Source of the DNA: JAMXLO01 sp963850535
GTDB lineage: Bacteria > Pseudomonadota > Alphaproteobacteria > Acetobacterales > Acetobacteraceae
Assembly (NCBI GenBank): GCA_963850535.1
Contig: CAWKMC010000039.1
Span: 186,001-250,000 of the forward strand
Direction of reading: 5' to 3'
DNA length: 64,000 bases
Shown: piece by piece, positions 1 to 7,824 of the stretch
How positions within the stretch are numbered: the stretch's first letter is position 1
Layout of the letters: every line of letters begins with the position of its first letter
Translations under genes and position numbers: made by a program
The notes under the pieces: model-generated
What the model saw: only the letters and a program-made list of their open reading frames with translations
What the model was told of the DNA's origin: nothing
Database searches by the model: none

Positions 1-62
1 TCCATCGGGCGCCGCGCGGGCAGCGGCGGGCAAGTGGGGGAATTAGCCCGCCGATTCCAGGA

Positions 63-482
63 TTAGCTGATCCGCTCAACCTCTGCGGTGTGCGGGTCCA
101 TCGTGAAGCGGGCGATCACTGACCCGTCCTGGGTCGCCAGCGCGAAGCCGATCGGACCATCGGTAGTCGGCGCAACGTTGACCACCTTCCAGTCGTGGTT
201 GCCGTGCCAAAGCAGAAACGCTTCGGCGATCTTTTGCACATCCGGCGGGGTAAGCTTGCGGTCCTTCTGCGGGTAGACCAGCGCGAAGGCGCGCAGCCGT
301 TGCATCATCGCACCGCGCTGTTGCCAATCGTGGCCGCGGTGCATCCAGCCCATCCCGCGCTGCGGAGGCGGACCGCCCGCATCGGGCGCCGTTGGCGCCG
401 GCTGCGCCTGGGCAACGACGATCCCTGTGGTGGCCCCGCCGATCACCGAGACTGCCAGCGCCGTCAGAATAGTCTTACGCAT
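63..482 (-). CDS. Small exported protein of unknown function beside a two-component system
   Basis: A 139-residue protein that starts MRKTILTALAVSVIGG, a typical signal peptide, followed by a proline/glycine-rich linker (about residues 28-48). The C-terminal half contains LTPPDVQKIAEAFL and IARFTMDPHTAEVERIS, which resembles small PepSY-like periplasmic proteins, but I do not assign a family. The open frame extends further upstream; I chose this ATG because the signal peptide begins there. It is transcribed away from the response regulator gene that starts about 150 bases away, a common arrangement for a target or sensor accessory of that system. The function is unknown; export to the periplasm is the only part I consider well supported. 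Confidence 0.7.
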   Translation of the reverse strand: MRKTILTALAVSVIGGATTGIVVAQAQPAPTAPDAGGPPPQRGMGWMHRGHDWQQRGAMMQRLRAFALVYPQKDRKLTPPDVQKIAEAFLLWHGNHDWKVVNVAPTTDGPIGFALATQDGSVIARFTMDPHTAEVERIS

Positions 483-629
483 CAAATGCCTCCAAAACCC
501 ATGCCGCGTCTCGCGGTGCGCACAATCTGGGTCTGGCAGTTTGCGCGCATGTGTCGGCGCCGCGACGAATTGCGACAGAATGCAAACGGACCTGCCGACG
601 CGGCGCCAATCGTCATATGTTACCGTGCA
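483..629. promoter_or_regulatory. Divergent promoter region between exported protein and response regulator
   Basis: This 147-base gap separates two divergently transcribed genes, so it must hold both promoters and probably the binding site of the OmpR-type regulator encoded on the right. I could not pick out convincing -35/-10 pairs or a clear direct repeat by eye. The inference rests on gene orientation only. Confidence 0.35.
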
Positions 630-1352
630 ATGGAACCTGCACCGCACATCCTGGTGGTGGACGACGATCGCGAGATCCGCGACCTGCTCGCCCGCTTCCT
701 GGTTGAGAAGCACCAGATGCGCGTGACCGCGGTGCGCGATGCGAGGGAGGCGCGGCGCGCCTTCGCCAACGGGCACTACCACCTGGTGGTGCTCGACCTG
801 ATGCTGCCAGGGGAAAGTGGCATCGATTTCGCGCGTTGGCTGCGCGGGCAATCCGACGTTCCGATCGTCATGCTGACCGCGATGGGAGAGGAAACCGACA
901 GGATCATCGGCCTTGAATTAGGGGCCGATGACTACGTGTCGAAGCCGTTCAATCCACGCGAGCTGCTGGCACGTATCCGCGCGGTCCTGCGTCGTGCCGG
1001 CGACACGGTCGAACGCCGATCGGACGTGAGCAACCGTAATATGCGCTTTGCCGGCTGGACGCTGGAGCCGGCGCGGCGACGATTGCTCAATCCGGAGGGG
1101 GCCGAGGTGGCGCTGACCGGCGGCGAATATGATCTGCTGGTTGCGCTGGTCGACCGGGCAAATCGCGTGCTAACGCGCGACATGCTTCTCGACCTTCTGC
1201 GCGGCCGCCAGGCTGGGCCCTTCGATCGCGCGATCGACGTGGCGATCAGCCGGTTGCGCCGCAAGTTGGAGGACGACGGCCGCAACGCGCAGCTCATCAA
1301 GACGGTCCGTGGTGGGGGCTACGTACTGGCGGCAACCGTCGAACGGGCGTGA
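630..1352 (+). CDS. OmpR-family response regulator
   Basis: A 240-residue two-domain response regulator. The receiver domain (about residues 5-118) has the acidic pocket DDD at 11-13, phospho-acceptor Asp56 in VVLDLMLPG, Thr83 and the conserved Lys105 in YVSKPF. The C-terminal winged-helix DNA-binding domain (about 138-235) ends with the typical VDVAISRLRRKLE and TVRGGGYVL motifs. The open frame continues upstream, but the ATG at 630 matches the normal family start. Its stop overlaps the GTG start of the histidine kinase (GTGA), so the two are translationally coupled. The DNA targets and stimulus cannot be read from the sequence; envelope or osmotic stress would be usual for the OmpR/EnvZ type. 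Confidence 0.93.
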   Translation: MEPAPHILVVDDDREIRDLLARFLVEKHQMRVTAVRDAREARRAFANGHYHLVVLDLMLPGESGIDFARWLRGQSDVPIVMLTAMGEETDRIIGLELGADDYVSKPFNPRELLARIRAVLRRAGDTVERRSDVSNRNMRFAGWTLEPARRRLLNPEGAEVALTGGEYDLLVALVDRANRVLTRDMLLDLLRGRQAGPFDRAIDVAISRLRRKLEDDGRNAQLIKTVRGGGYVLAATVERA

Positions 1353-2688
1353 GATTTCGCCTATGGCCACGGAGCCTGGCCGCCCGCACGGCCCTCGTTC
1401 TCATTGCCGGCCTCGTCGTGGTGCAGATTGCGGGCCTTGGCATTCATGCGAGCGATCGTATCGAGGTCCTGCGTCTGGCACAGGCACGCGATCTGGCGAT
1501 CCGCATCGTCGGTATCTACCGGACCGTTGCGCTCACGGCTCCGGAGGAGCGCCGGGCAGTCCTGGAAGAGCTGCCCCACGGGACAGGTCTGGACGCGCAA
1601 CTGAGCGACGCGCCACCGATCACGGATCTTCCCCGGATGCCGCCGGTTGGACAAAGCGTGTGGCGCGTCAACCTGAATTTGAGCGGTGTGCCACCGGCAC
1701 ACCACTGGCGGGGCATCGAGCTCTTCGGCGGCCCACGCTCGGGTCAGATCGTCGTCGGTCTGCGTATGCCGGAAGGCGAGTGGCTGAATGTGCGTGCACC
1801 GCTCGGACCGGTGCGACCCTGGCATTCCCCAGCCTATCTAGCCGCCTTTCTGCTGATGACGGTTGCCGCGGCCGGCCTCACGCTGTGGGCGGTACGACGC
1901 CTGACTAAGCCGGTGCGCACGTTGGCCGCGGCTGCGGAGGCGCTCGGGCGTGATGTGAACGCGCCCCCGCTGCCGGAGAGTGGACCATCGGAGGTCGCAA
2001 CTGCCGCCGCGGCCTTCAACACCATGGCGGCCCGCATCCGCCGCTTCGTCCAGGACCGCACCGAGTTGCTGACCGCGATCGGGCATGACCTCCGCACGCC
2101 GATCACACGGCTCAAGCTGCGTGCCGAATTCATCGAAGATGACGAGCAGCGAGCCAAGATGCTGGCGGATGTCGAGGAACTGGAGGCGATGGTGTCGGCG
2201 ACGCTTGCGTTTGGCCGCGACGCTCGGACCACCGAACCCGTGGTGCCGCTGGACCTGGCCGAACTGCTGCGCACAGTGCTGGACGAAGCAGGCGACGCCA
2301 GACCGGATGTGGCGGCCAGACTACGGGTCACGATGGCCCACCCCATGTGACGGTGCGGGGACGCCCACTTGGACTAAAGCGCGCGATCGCCAATCTGGTC
2401 ACCAATGCCGTGAATTATGGCGGCTGCGCTCGCGTGACCCTGCAGCCGCCGTCCGATGGTGTGCTGGTCGTCGAGGTCGAGGATGAAGGCCCAGGCGTAC
2501 CTCCCGGCGAACTGGACCAGGTCTTCGAGCCGTTCCACCGCGGCGAGCCATCGCGCAGCAAGGAGACCGGTGGCGTCGGGCTCGGGCTGCCGATCGCCCG
2601 AAACATCCTGCGGGCCCATGGAGGTGATGTGACGCTGGCCAATCGTGCCATGGGTGGTGTCAAGGCGACGATGACGCTACCGGTCTGA
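1349..2688 (+). CDS. EnvZ-like sensor histidine kinase, one frameshift
   Basis: Membrane sensor kinase paired with the preceding OmpR-type regulator; it starts at a GTG overlapping the regulator's stop. The order is transmembrane segment at about residues 13-33, a periplasmic domain of about 125 residues, a second transmembrane segment at about 162-184, a HAMP linker, a HisKA domain with phospho-acceptor His246 in AIGHDLRTPITRLK, and a HATPase domain with NLVTNAVNYGG and VGLGLPIARNIL. The reading frame breaks near 2345: the first part ends in MAHPM and the ATPase domain resumes in another frame. One extra C in the CCCC run there restores a continuous kinase. A sequencing error in a homopolymer is the simplest explanation, though a real inactivating mutation is possible. 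Confidence 0.85.
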
Positions 2689-2731
2689 GCACGTACACTT
2701 CGCCGTAACCGGTTTCCGTCATCATGGCACC

Positions 2732-2935
2732 ATGGTGACTAAAAGGGTCTCCCTCGCGCACGGCGAACCGAACCACCGCCAGCAATTGGCGTTGGACCGG
2801 ATCGAATTCGCCGTCGGCGAGCTTGCAACCACGCTTCTATCGTCCTGCCAGTCACGCGGCGCCGCGACCGAGGCCATCCACGACGTTCGTCGATCGGTTG
2901 CGCGGGTGATCACCGAAATACTTGCAGCGGAATAA
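2732..2935 (+). CDS. Small hypothetical protein, 67 residues
   Basis: Short open frame downstream of the sensor kinase and convergent with moaE. Codon third positions are rich in G and C like the neighbours, and the product looks soluble and helical (RIEFAVGELATTLLSSC, then IHDVRRSVARVITEIL). There is no clear ribosome-binding site and I do not recognise a family. It could be a real small protein or a chance frame. Confidence 0.4.
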   Translation: MVTKRVSLAHGEPNHRQQLALDRIEFAVGELATTLLSSCQSRGAATEAIHDVRRSVARVITEILAAE

Positions 2936-2948
2936 TCGCTGGCAGCGT

Positions 2949-3386
2949 TCACCACCGTGCCGCTGCGGCGTCGTCCTCCACGCGGGCTTCGACCCAGGAC
3001 TGGGCACCGCCGACGGATTCCTCCTTTTTCCAAAACGGCGCCTTCGTCTTCAGCCAGTCGATCAGGAACGCGGTCGCATCGAGAGCGGGCTGACGGTGCG
3101 ACGCAGCAGCCAGCACCAGGACGATGTTCTCCCCGGCCAGTAGCCGGCCAGAGCGATGGATGACCGTGCAGCCGAGCAGCGACCAACGCCTTTCGGCCTC
3201 ATCAACGATGCGAGCAATCGCGCGCTCGGTCATCGCCGGGTAGTGCTCCAGCGTCATCGCCGCGACAGGTCCGCGCACGGTTCCGACGAAGCAGCCAATA
3301 CCGCCGATATCCGTGCGTCCGGCAGTCAGCGCAGTGAATTCGGCGCCAATGTCGAAATTGTCGGTCTGCACATTGATGCGAGACAT
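2949..3386 (-). CDS. moaE: Molybdopterin synthase catalytic subunit MoaE
   Basis: A 145-residue protein of normal MoaE length. It transfers sulfur from the thiocarboxylated MoaD C-terminus to precursor Z (cPMP), making molybdopterin in the cytoplasm. Recognisable features are GCFVGTVRG near the N-terminus, LEHYPAM, VIHRSGRL and the catalytic lysine region DWLKTKAPFWKKE. It lies four bases downstream of moaD on the same strand, so the two synthase subunits are co-translated. The 3' end faces the small gene that follows the sensor kinase. Confidence 0.95.
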   Translation of the reverse strand: MSRINVQTDNFDIGAEFTALTAGRTDIGGIGCFVGTVRGPVAAMTLEHYPAMTERAIARIVDEAERRWSLLGCTVIHRSGRLLAGENIVLVLAAASHRQPALDATAFLIDWLKTKAPFWKKEESVGGAQSWVEARVEDDAAAARW

Positions 3387-3390
3387 GAGG

Positions 3391-3663
3391 TCAGCCCCCC
3401 GTCACCGGTGGGAAAAACGCCACCTCGTCACCCGGGCCAATGCGTGTGGACGGCTCGGCGAATTCCTGATTGACCGCACAGCGTACGGTGCGACGGTTGG
3501 CAAATGCGCTGGCGTAGCCAGGGCTGCGCTGCTCGAGCCAGTCGATCAATTCGCCGACTGTGCCGATGTCGGCGGGCGGCGTCACGCTTTCCTCCGCAGT
3601 GCCGGTGCGCTCGCGCAGCCAGGCAAAATAGAGGATGGTCAGTGGGGCTTCGACATCGGCCAT
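3391..3663 (-). CDS. moaD: Molybdopterin synthase sulfur carrier subunit MoaD
   Basis: A 90-residue ubiquitin-like protein ending in PPVTGG. The terminal Gly-Gly is the site of adenylation and thiocarboxylation that lets MoaD deliver sulfur to MoaE. The N-terminal strand LTILYFAWLRERTG and the GDEVAFFPPV tail are typical. It sits directly upstream of moaE (four-base gap) and six bases downstream of a lipoprotein gene on the same strand, so the three may be one transcript. Confidence 0.95.
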   Translation of the reverse strand: MADVEAPLTILYFAWLRERTGTAEESVTPPADIGTVGELIDWLEQRSPGYASAFANRRTVRCAVNQEFAEPSTRIGPGDEVAFFPPVTGG

Positions 3664-3669
3664 GGCAGC

Positions 3670-4299
3670 TCAGCGGGTTGTGGGCACCGTCTCGATCCGG
3701 CCATCCGAATGTATGATCGTGCTGGTGCCATTGCCATTGGGCACCACGATGGCGGTGCCGCCGCCCGGAGTTGTCAGCGTCTGGTAGCCGCTGGTGCCGC
3801 CGGAGGTGACGCCGGGTCCTTGCGGTGTCTGTACAATCTGACCGCCGGGGTTAGGCGCCGGGGGCGTTGTGTTGGTGGGCCGCGGCGGATTGGGAGCCGG
3901 CAACGGTGCCAGGCGAGGCTGGTTCGCCACAGGCGGGGTCGAACTGCCGCGCCCCGGAGGCGGCGGTGGCAGGTTTGGAGGCTGCTGGTTCCCCGGCGCC
4001 TGGTTCTGCTGAAATAAGGGCGATCCCGGCACCGGCTGTTCGACGCCAGGCTGAGGCCCCCCACCTTGCTCCAAGTCCTGCAGCGTCGGCGATGGCGGCA
4101 AGGGCCCGGGCCAAATGTCGCCGGGCTCGGGGGTCAGCGGCGCGGTTTCGACCTGCTCACCTGTTACGCGTCGCAGGTTCTCGCTGTCGCCGACCGGAAA
4201 GTGGGGATTGGTTCCGCTTGAGAAGGGCGGGTTCGACCACGTGTCGAAGCCGCAGCCTGAGAGCGCAAAACAGAGACTGGCCAAGGCGATGCGCCGCAT
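3670..4299 (-). CDS. Proline-rich lipoprotein of unknown function
   Basis: About 209 residues, starting MRRIALASLCFALSGCGF with a good lipobox (LSGC), so it is predicted to be lipidated and membrane-anchored. A GGAG lies about ten bases upstream of this ATG, which is why I prefer it over the longer open frame. Most of the mature part is low-complexity Pro/Gly/Gln-rich sequence, with a more structured tail (GGTAIVVPNGNGTSTII and HSDGRIETVPTTR). Such coding sequence in alphaproteobacteria is usually an uncharacterised envelope lipoprotein. It is immediately upstream of moaD, but nothing suggests a role in cofactor synthesis. Confidence 0.75.
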   Translation of the reverse strand: MRRIALASLCFALSGCGFDTWSNPPFSSGTNPHFPVGDSENLRRVTGEQVETAPLTPEPGDIWPGPLPPSPTLQDLEQGGGPQPGVEQPVPGSPLFQQNQAPGNQQPPNLPPPPPGRGSSTPPVANQPRLAPLPAPNPPRPTNTTPPAPNPGGQIVQTPQGPGVTSGGTSGYQTLTTPGGGTAIVVPNGNGTSTIIHSDGRIETVPTTR

Positions 4300-4409
4300 T
4301 AGGAGGGCTCCCACCGGAACGGACGAATCGACGGGCCGGACGGGGCCAGCCGGGGCTGAATGTGCCCCGGCTATGCGTTGCACTCAAGGACTTGAAGCGT
4401 GATTCTACA

Positions 4410-5780
4410 CTATGGGCGAATGTTCTGATTTACCCGGAAGAGATTCGCCGGGTCGTACTTCCGCTTTACCGCCACGAGACGGTCGTAGTTCGCACCGTAG
4501 CTTGCCTGCACCCGTCCTTCGGCCTCATCGTCCGACATAAAGTTCACATACGCGCCGGCCATATTGTGCGGGTGTACGCCTTCCCAGTAGGCCCTGGTCC
4601 AGCGCTTCAGGTCCGGCGCTTTCGCCGGATCCTTGTCAATTCCGACGATCACCATCGACCAGGTGGCATCGCGAGCGCCCCATGGCGTGTCGGTTGCCCC
4701 GACCGCATGGGCCGCCTTGTCGATCGGATAGAGATGCATCAGTGAAAGCTCACTCGGCGCCATGGCGGCGTGGCGCAGATGTTCCTCGATAGCGGCGTCC
4801 GTCAGTTCCCGCACGAAGTCGGCTTTCCAATACCACTGCAGGCCTTTCGGCAGCAGGGGATCGAACAGCCCCTGGAGGGCGGGGAACGGCATCATGCTCA
4901 TCCAATCGAGTATTGGTGGCGGAAGCTCGGAGCGAACCGGGCGCATGGCCGCTTCGCCCTCGTCCTGTGTGCCGACGAAGCAGGAGATCAACGCGCAAAT
5001 CCGCCGACCCCAGATCTCCCGCGGGAATGGATCGCAGGACGGGACCGTCTTCAGGCCGATGAAGATGCCGAGTTCCGGAGGCGCTTTCGGCAGAAATTCG
5101 CGGTACCAGCGCATGATCTCGCGTGCCTGCGACTGGTCCCAGAATATCGGACCGGCGTAGACCATGCTGACCGGATGGGCGCGGTAGACGAAGCGGGTGA
5201 CCACGCCGAAATTGCCGCCCCCACCGCGCAGGCTCCAGAACAGATCCTCGTTCTGCGTCTTGTTGGCGGTGAGAAAGCTGCCATCCGCCAGCACGACATC
5301 GGCCTCGACCAGGTTGTCGATGGTCAGGCCATACTTTCGCGTCAGGTAACCGGAGCCCCCGCCCAGAGTCAGGCCGGCGACGCCGGTGCTCGACACGATG
5401 CCCGCCGGTACCGCCAGCCCGAAGGCGTGGGTCGCATGGTCCATGTCGCCCTGGGTGCAGCCTGGCCCGACCTGAACCAGGCGAGTCGCCGGGTCAACGT
5501 GCACACTCTTCATCGGCGACAGATCAATGACCAAGCCATCGTCGCAACTGCCCAGCCCTGGTCCGTTGTGACCGCCGCCGCGTATCGCGAGCAGCAGGCG
5601 GTTCTCCCGCGCAAACTTCACGGCGGTGATGACGTCCGCCACGTCGGCGCAGCGAGCGACCGCCAGCGGTCGTTTGTCGATCATTCCGTTGTAGAGTTTG
5701 CACGCCTCCGCGTAGTCGGGGTCGTTTCGCTGGATCAGACCGCCGCGCAGGTTCTGCTTGAGTGTCTCTAGATCGTTCAT
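4410..5780 (-). CDS. FAD-linked oxidase, berberine-bridge-enzyme family
   Basis: A 456-residue flavoprotein of the FAD_binding_4 plus BBE family, oxidising an unidentified alcohol, sugar or amine-type substrate with FAD. The N-terminal FAD domain contains IRGGGHNGPG with His71 as the expected covalent FAD attachment site, and GGGSGYLTRKYGLTIDNL. The C-terminal BBE motif YDPANLFRVNQNI is present. The segment AGIVSSTGVAGLTLGGG has no cysteine where bicovalent members carry one, so only a single covalent FAD link is expected. A GGGGAG ribosome-binding site precedes the ATG. No pathway genes surround it, so the substrate cannot be inferred. Confidence 0.88.
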   Translation of the reverse strand: MNDLETLKQNLRGGLIQRNDPDYAEACKLYNGMIDKRPLAVARCADVADVITAVKFARENRLLLAIRGGGHNGPGLGSCDDGLVIDLSPMKSVHVDPATRLVQVGPGCTQGDMDHATHAFGLAVPAGIVSSTGVAGLTLGGGSGYLTRKYGLTIDNLVEADVVLADGSFLTANKTQNEDLFWSLRGGGGNFGVVTRFVYRAHPVSMVYAGPIFWDQSQAREIMRWYREFLPKAPPELGIFIGLKTVPSCDPFPREIWGRRICALISCFVGTQDEGEAAMRPVRSELPPPILDWMSMMPFPALQGLFDPLLPKGLQWYWKADFVRELTDAAIEEHLRHAAMAPSELSLMHLYPIDKAAHAVGATDTPWGARDATWSMVIVGIDKDPAKAPDLKRWTRAYWEGVHPHNMAGAYVNFMSDDEAEGRVQASYGANYDRLVAVKRKYDPANLFRVNQNIRP

Positions 5781-5976
5781 CTTGGCACGCTCCCCTGTGT
5801 TCGATTTTGTCTGTCGAAGCGTAAGTGCGGCGGGTTGTGGCGGTAAATCGTTCGATCAAACGATGCGCAGTTTCTTCGAACAGAATACGGCTCACCAGAA
5901 ATGGTGAGAGGATCGAGACCCAGTACCCACTCAGGAGTTTTGACCGGTTGGCAGGTTGATGGGAGCGGCGATCAGG

Positions 5977-7713
5977 TCACTTGTCGAGCCAGACCGTGTC
6001 CAGCCTGACTAGGTCGAAGGTGCCGAACTGGTCGTACGGATTATGGCCTTTGACGTAGTTGTACCAGACGTCGTTGGTTTTTTCCCAGGCCACCGGCAGG
6101 ATCGGTGGATCCTGTTCCATGATCGCCTCGCACTGATGGACCAGGGCGCGGCGCCTCGCCGGATCGACCTCACGGTCGATCTGGTCCGTCAGTGCGTCAA
6201 ACTCCTTGTTATGCCAGAATGAGTAGTTCTGCGGGCCGCCATGGCGGTACCATGCATTGAAGTAGTCCGACGGGTCGAGCAGGGTCGACACGATGACGCC
6301 GATCGACAGGTCGAAGTTCCCGCTCAGGCTGTCCTGGAACCAGACCGACACGGAGACGCTGCGCAGGTTACACTGAACGTTTAGCCCCTCCTGCAGCATC
6401 GCCTGAATGGCCTCCGCCCAGTTCTTATTGGCAGCCTGTTCGCGTACCAGGAAATCCAGGCTCTTCAGTCCATCGGCGTGGCCCGCCGCCGCCATCAGCG
6501 CTCGAGCTTCCTTCAGCGCCGCTGCGGTGTCGGCCTGATATCCGAGGCGCTTGGACAGCTCCTCCGTTGGCGTGGCGAATTCGGAGATCGGGAAGATGAA
6601 GCCGCCGACCTGCATCGGCGCCACGTCCTTGACCGCCTCGATCAGTGCCGGCCGGTCGAGTGCGAGGTGGAAGGCCCGGCGCACTCGCGGATCATCGAAC
6701 GGCTTGCGCCTGGCGTTGACGCAGGTACCGTGGATCGCACTCTGGTTGAATGCCGTCGTTGACATCCCCGGCGTGGCCTTCGCCTTGCGGGCGGTCGCCG
6801 GGTCGGTCAGGCGGACGTAGTCCACGCGTCCTGAAAGCACCGCGGCACCGAGCTCACTGGAGAACGGGAACGCGTGGTAGAACTCGACACCGTCCAGATA
6901 CGGTAACCCCTTGTTCCAGTAGTTCGGATTCCGCTCCATCACCCAGACTTCACCCTCGCTGCGGCGGACACTGCGGAAGGGACCAGTGCCGGGGTAGATC
7001 GCGACCTTGCGCAGATCGTAGTTGTTGTCCTCCAGCGTCTGCTTGCGGAGGATGACATTCCATCCGCTGGCGATCGCCGACATCATGAAGCTGGACGGGC
7101 GGGGCTCCGACAACTTGAACTCGACAGTATATTGGTCTGGCGTGTTGATCTCGCTGACCGCCTTGAACAGTACGCTGCGCGGAATGGCGATCCCGGGCGG
7201 CGGCTTGACGATGCGGTCGAAGGTGGCCTTGACGTCGGCGGCGGTCAGCTCCGCGCCGTCATGAAACTGCACGCCCTTGCGCAGGAAGAACGTGTAGGTT
7301 CTGCCGTCCTTGGCGATCTCCCAGCTGTGCGCGAGGTCAGGGATGATGGTCTGGCCGCCGTCGCGCGGATCGTGCCGGACCAGGTTGTCGAACATGCAGC
7401 CCTGTGTGCCGATGTTGTTGACCGTCCCCGACTGGTGCACGTCGAAATGCGGCTGGCGCGAGGTGATGCCGTAGCGCAGCACGCCACCATATTTCGCGTT
7501 TGGTTCCGGCGCCCTTAGCTGGAATTTCGAGCCGTCAAACGCGGCGGGCACATCGGCCGCCTGCGCGGACGCGCGCGGCAGCGCCCACGTCCCCATCGCC
7601 GCGCGGCACCCTACCTTGAGAAGGCTACGGCGGGTCCACCGCCCGTCTGGCGAGAACAGGTCGCCCATGCTGCGCATCCCCCAGTGTTTGTTGGCTACAT
7701 CTATAGATCGCAC
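5977..7713 (-). CDS. Family 5 (peptide/nickel-type) ABC substrate-binding protein with Tat signal
   Basis: A 578-residue extracytoplasmic solute receptor of the SBP_bac_5 family, the type that binds oligopeptides, opines, glutathione or nickel. The N-terminus carries a twin-arginine signal (TRRSLLKVG) followed by a hydrophobic stretch ending near RASAQA. Typical family motifs follow: LAHSWEIAKDGRTYTFFLRK, GVQFHDGAELTAADV and VGGFIFPISEFATP. The exact start is uncertain because several in-frame ATGs precede the Tat motif. No permease or ATPase genes lie next to it, so it is an orphan receptor here; its partners may be elsewhere. The divergent or convergent neighbours give no hint of the ligand. 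Confidence 0.88.
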   Translation of the reverse strand: MRSIDVANKHWGMRSMGDLFSPDGRWTRRSLLKVGCRAAMGTWALPRASAQAADVPAAFDGSKFQLRAPEPNAKYGGVLRYGITSRQPHFDVHQSGTVNNIGTQGCMFDNLVRHDPRDGGQTIIPDLAHSWEIAKDGRTYTFFLRKGVQFHDGAELTAADVKATFDRIVKPPPGIAIPRSVLFKAVSEINTPDQYTVEFKLSEPRPSSFMMSAIASGWNVILRKQTLEDNNYDLRKVAIYPGTGPFRSVRRSEGEVWVMERNPNYWNKGLPYLDGVEFYHAFPFSSELGAAVLSGRVDYVRLTDPATARKAKATPGMSTTAFNQSAIHGTCVNARRKPFDDPRVRRAFHLALDRPALIEAVKDVAPMQVGGFIFPISEFATPTEELSKRLGYQADTAAALKEARALMAAAGHADGLKSLDFLVREQAANKNWAEAIQAMLQEGLNVQCNLRSVSVSVWFQDSLSGNFDLSIGVIVSTLLDPSDYFNAWYRHGGPQNYSFWHNKEFDALTDQIDREVDPARRRALVHQCEAIMEQDPPILPVAWEKTNDVWYNYVKGHNPYDQFGTFDLVRLDTVWLDK

Positions 7714-7824
7714 CGCGGCGACGGCACAGCATCATGTCGACCCGCCCTTCGCCACGCTCGCCGTCGCGCAGTGTGAGGGGCCTGTCAAATGCTCAGGTAA
7801 CCAGTCAAAAATCTTCGTGCTGGT

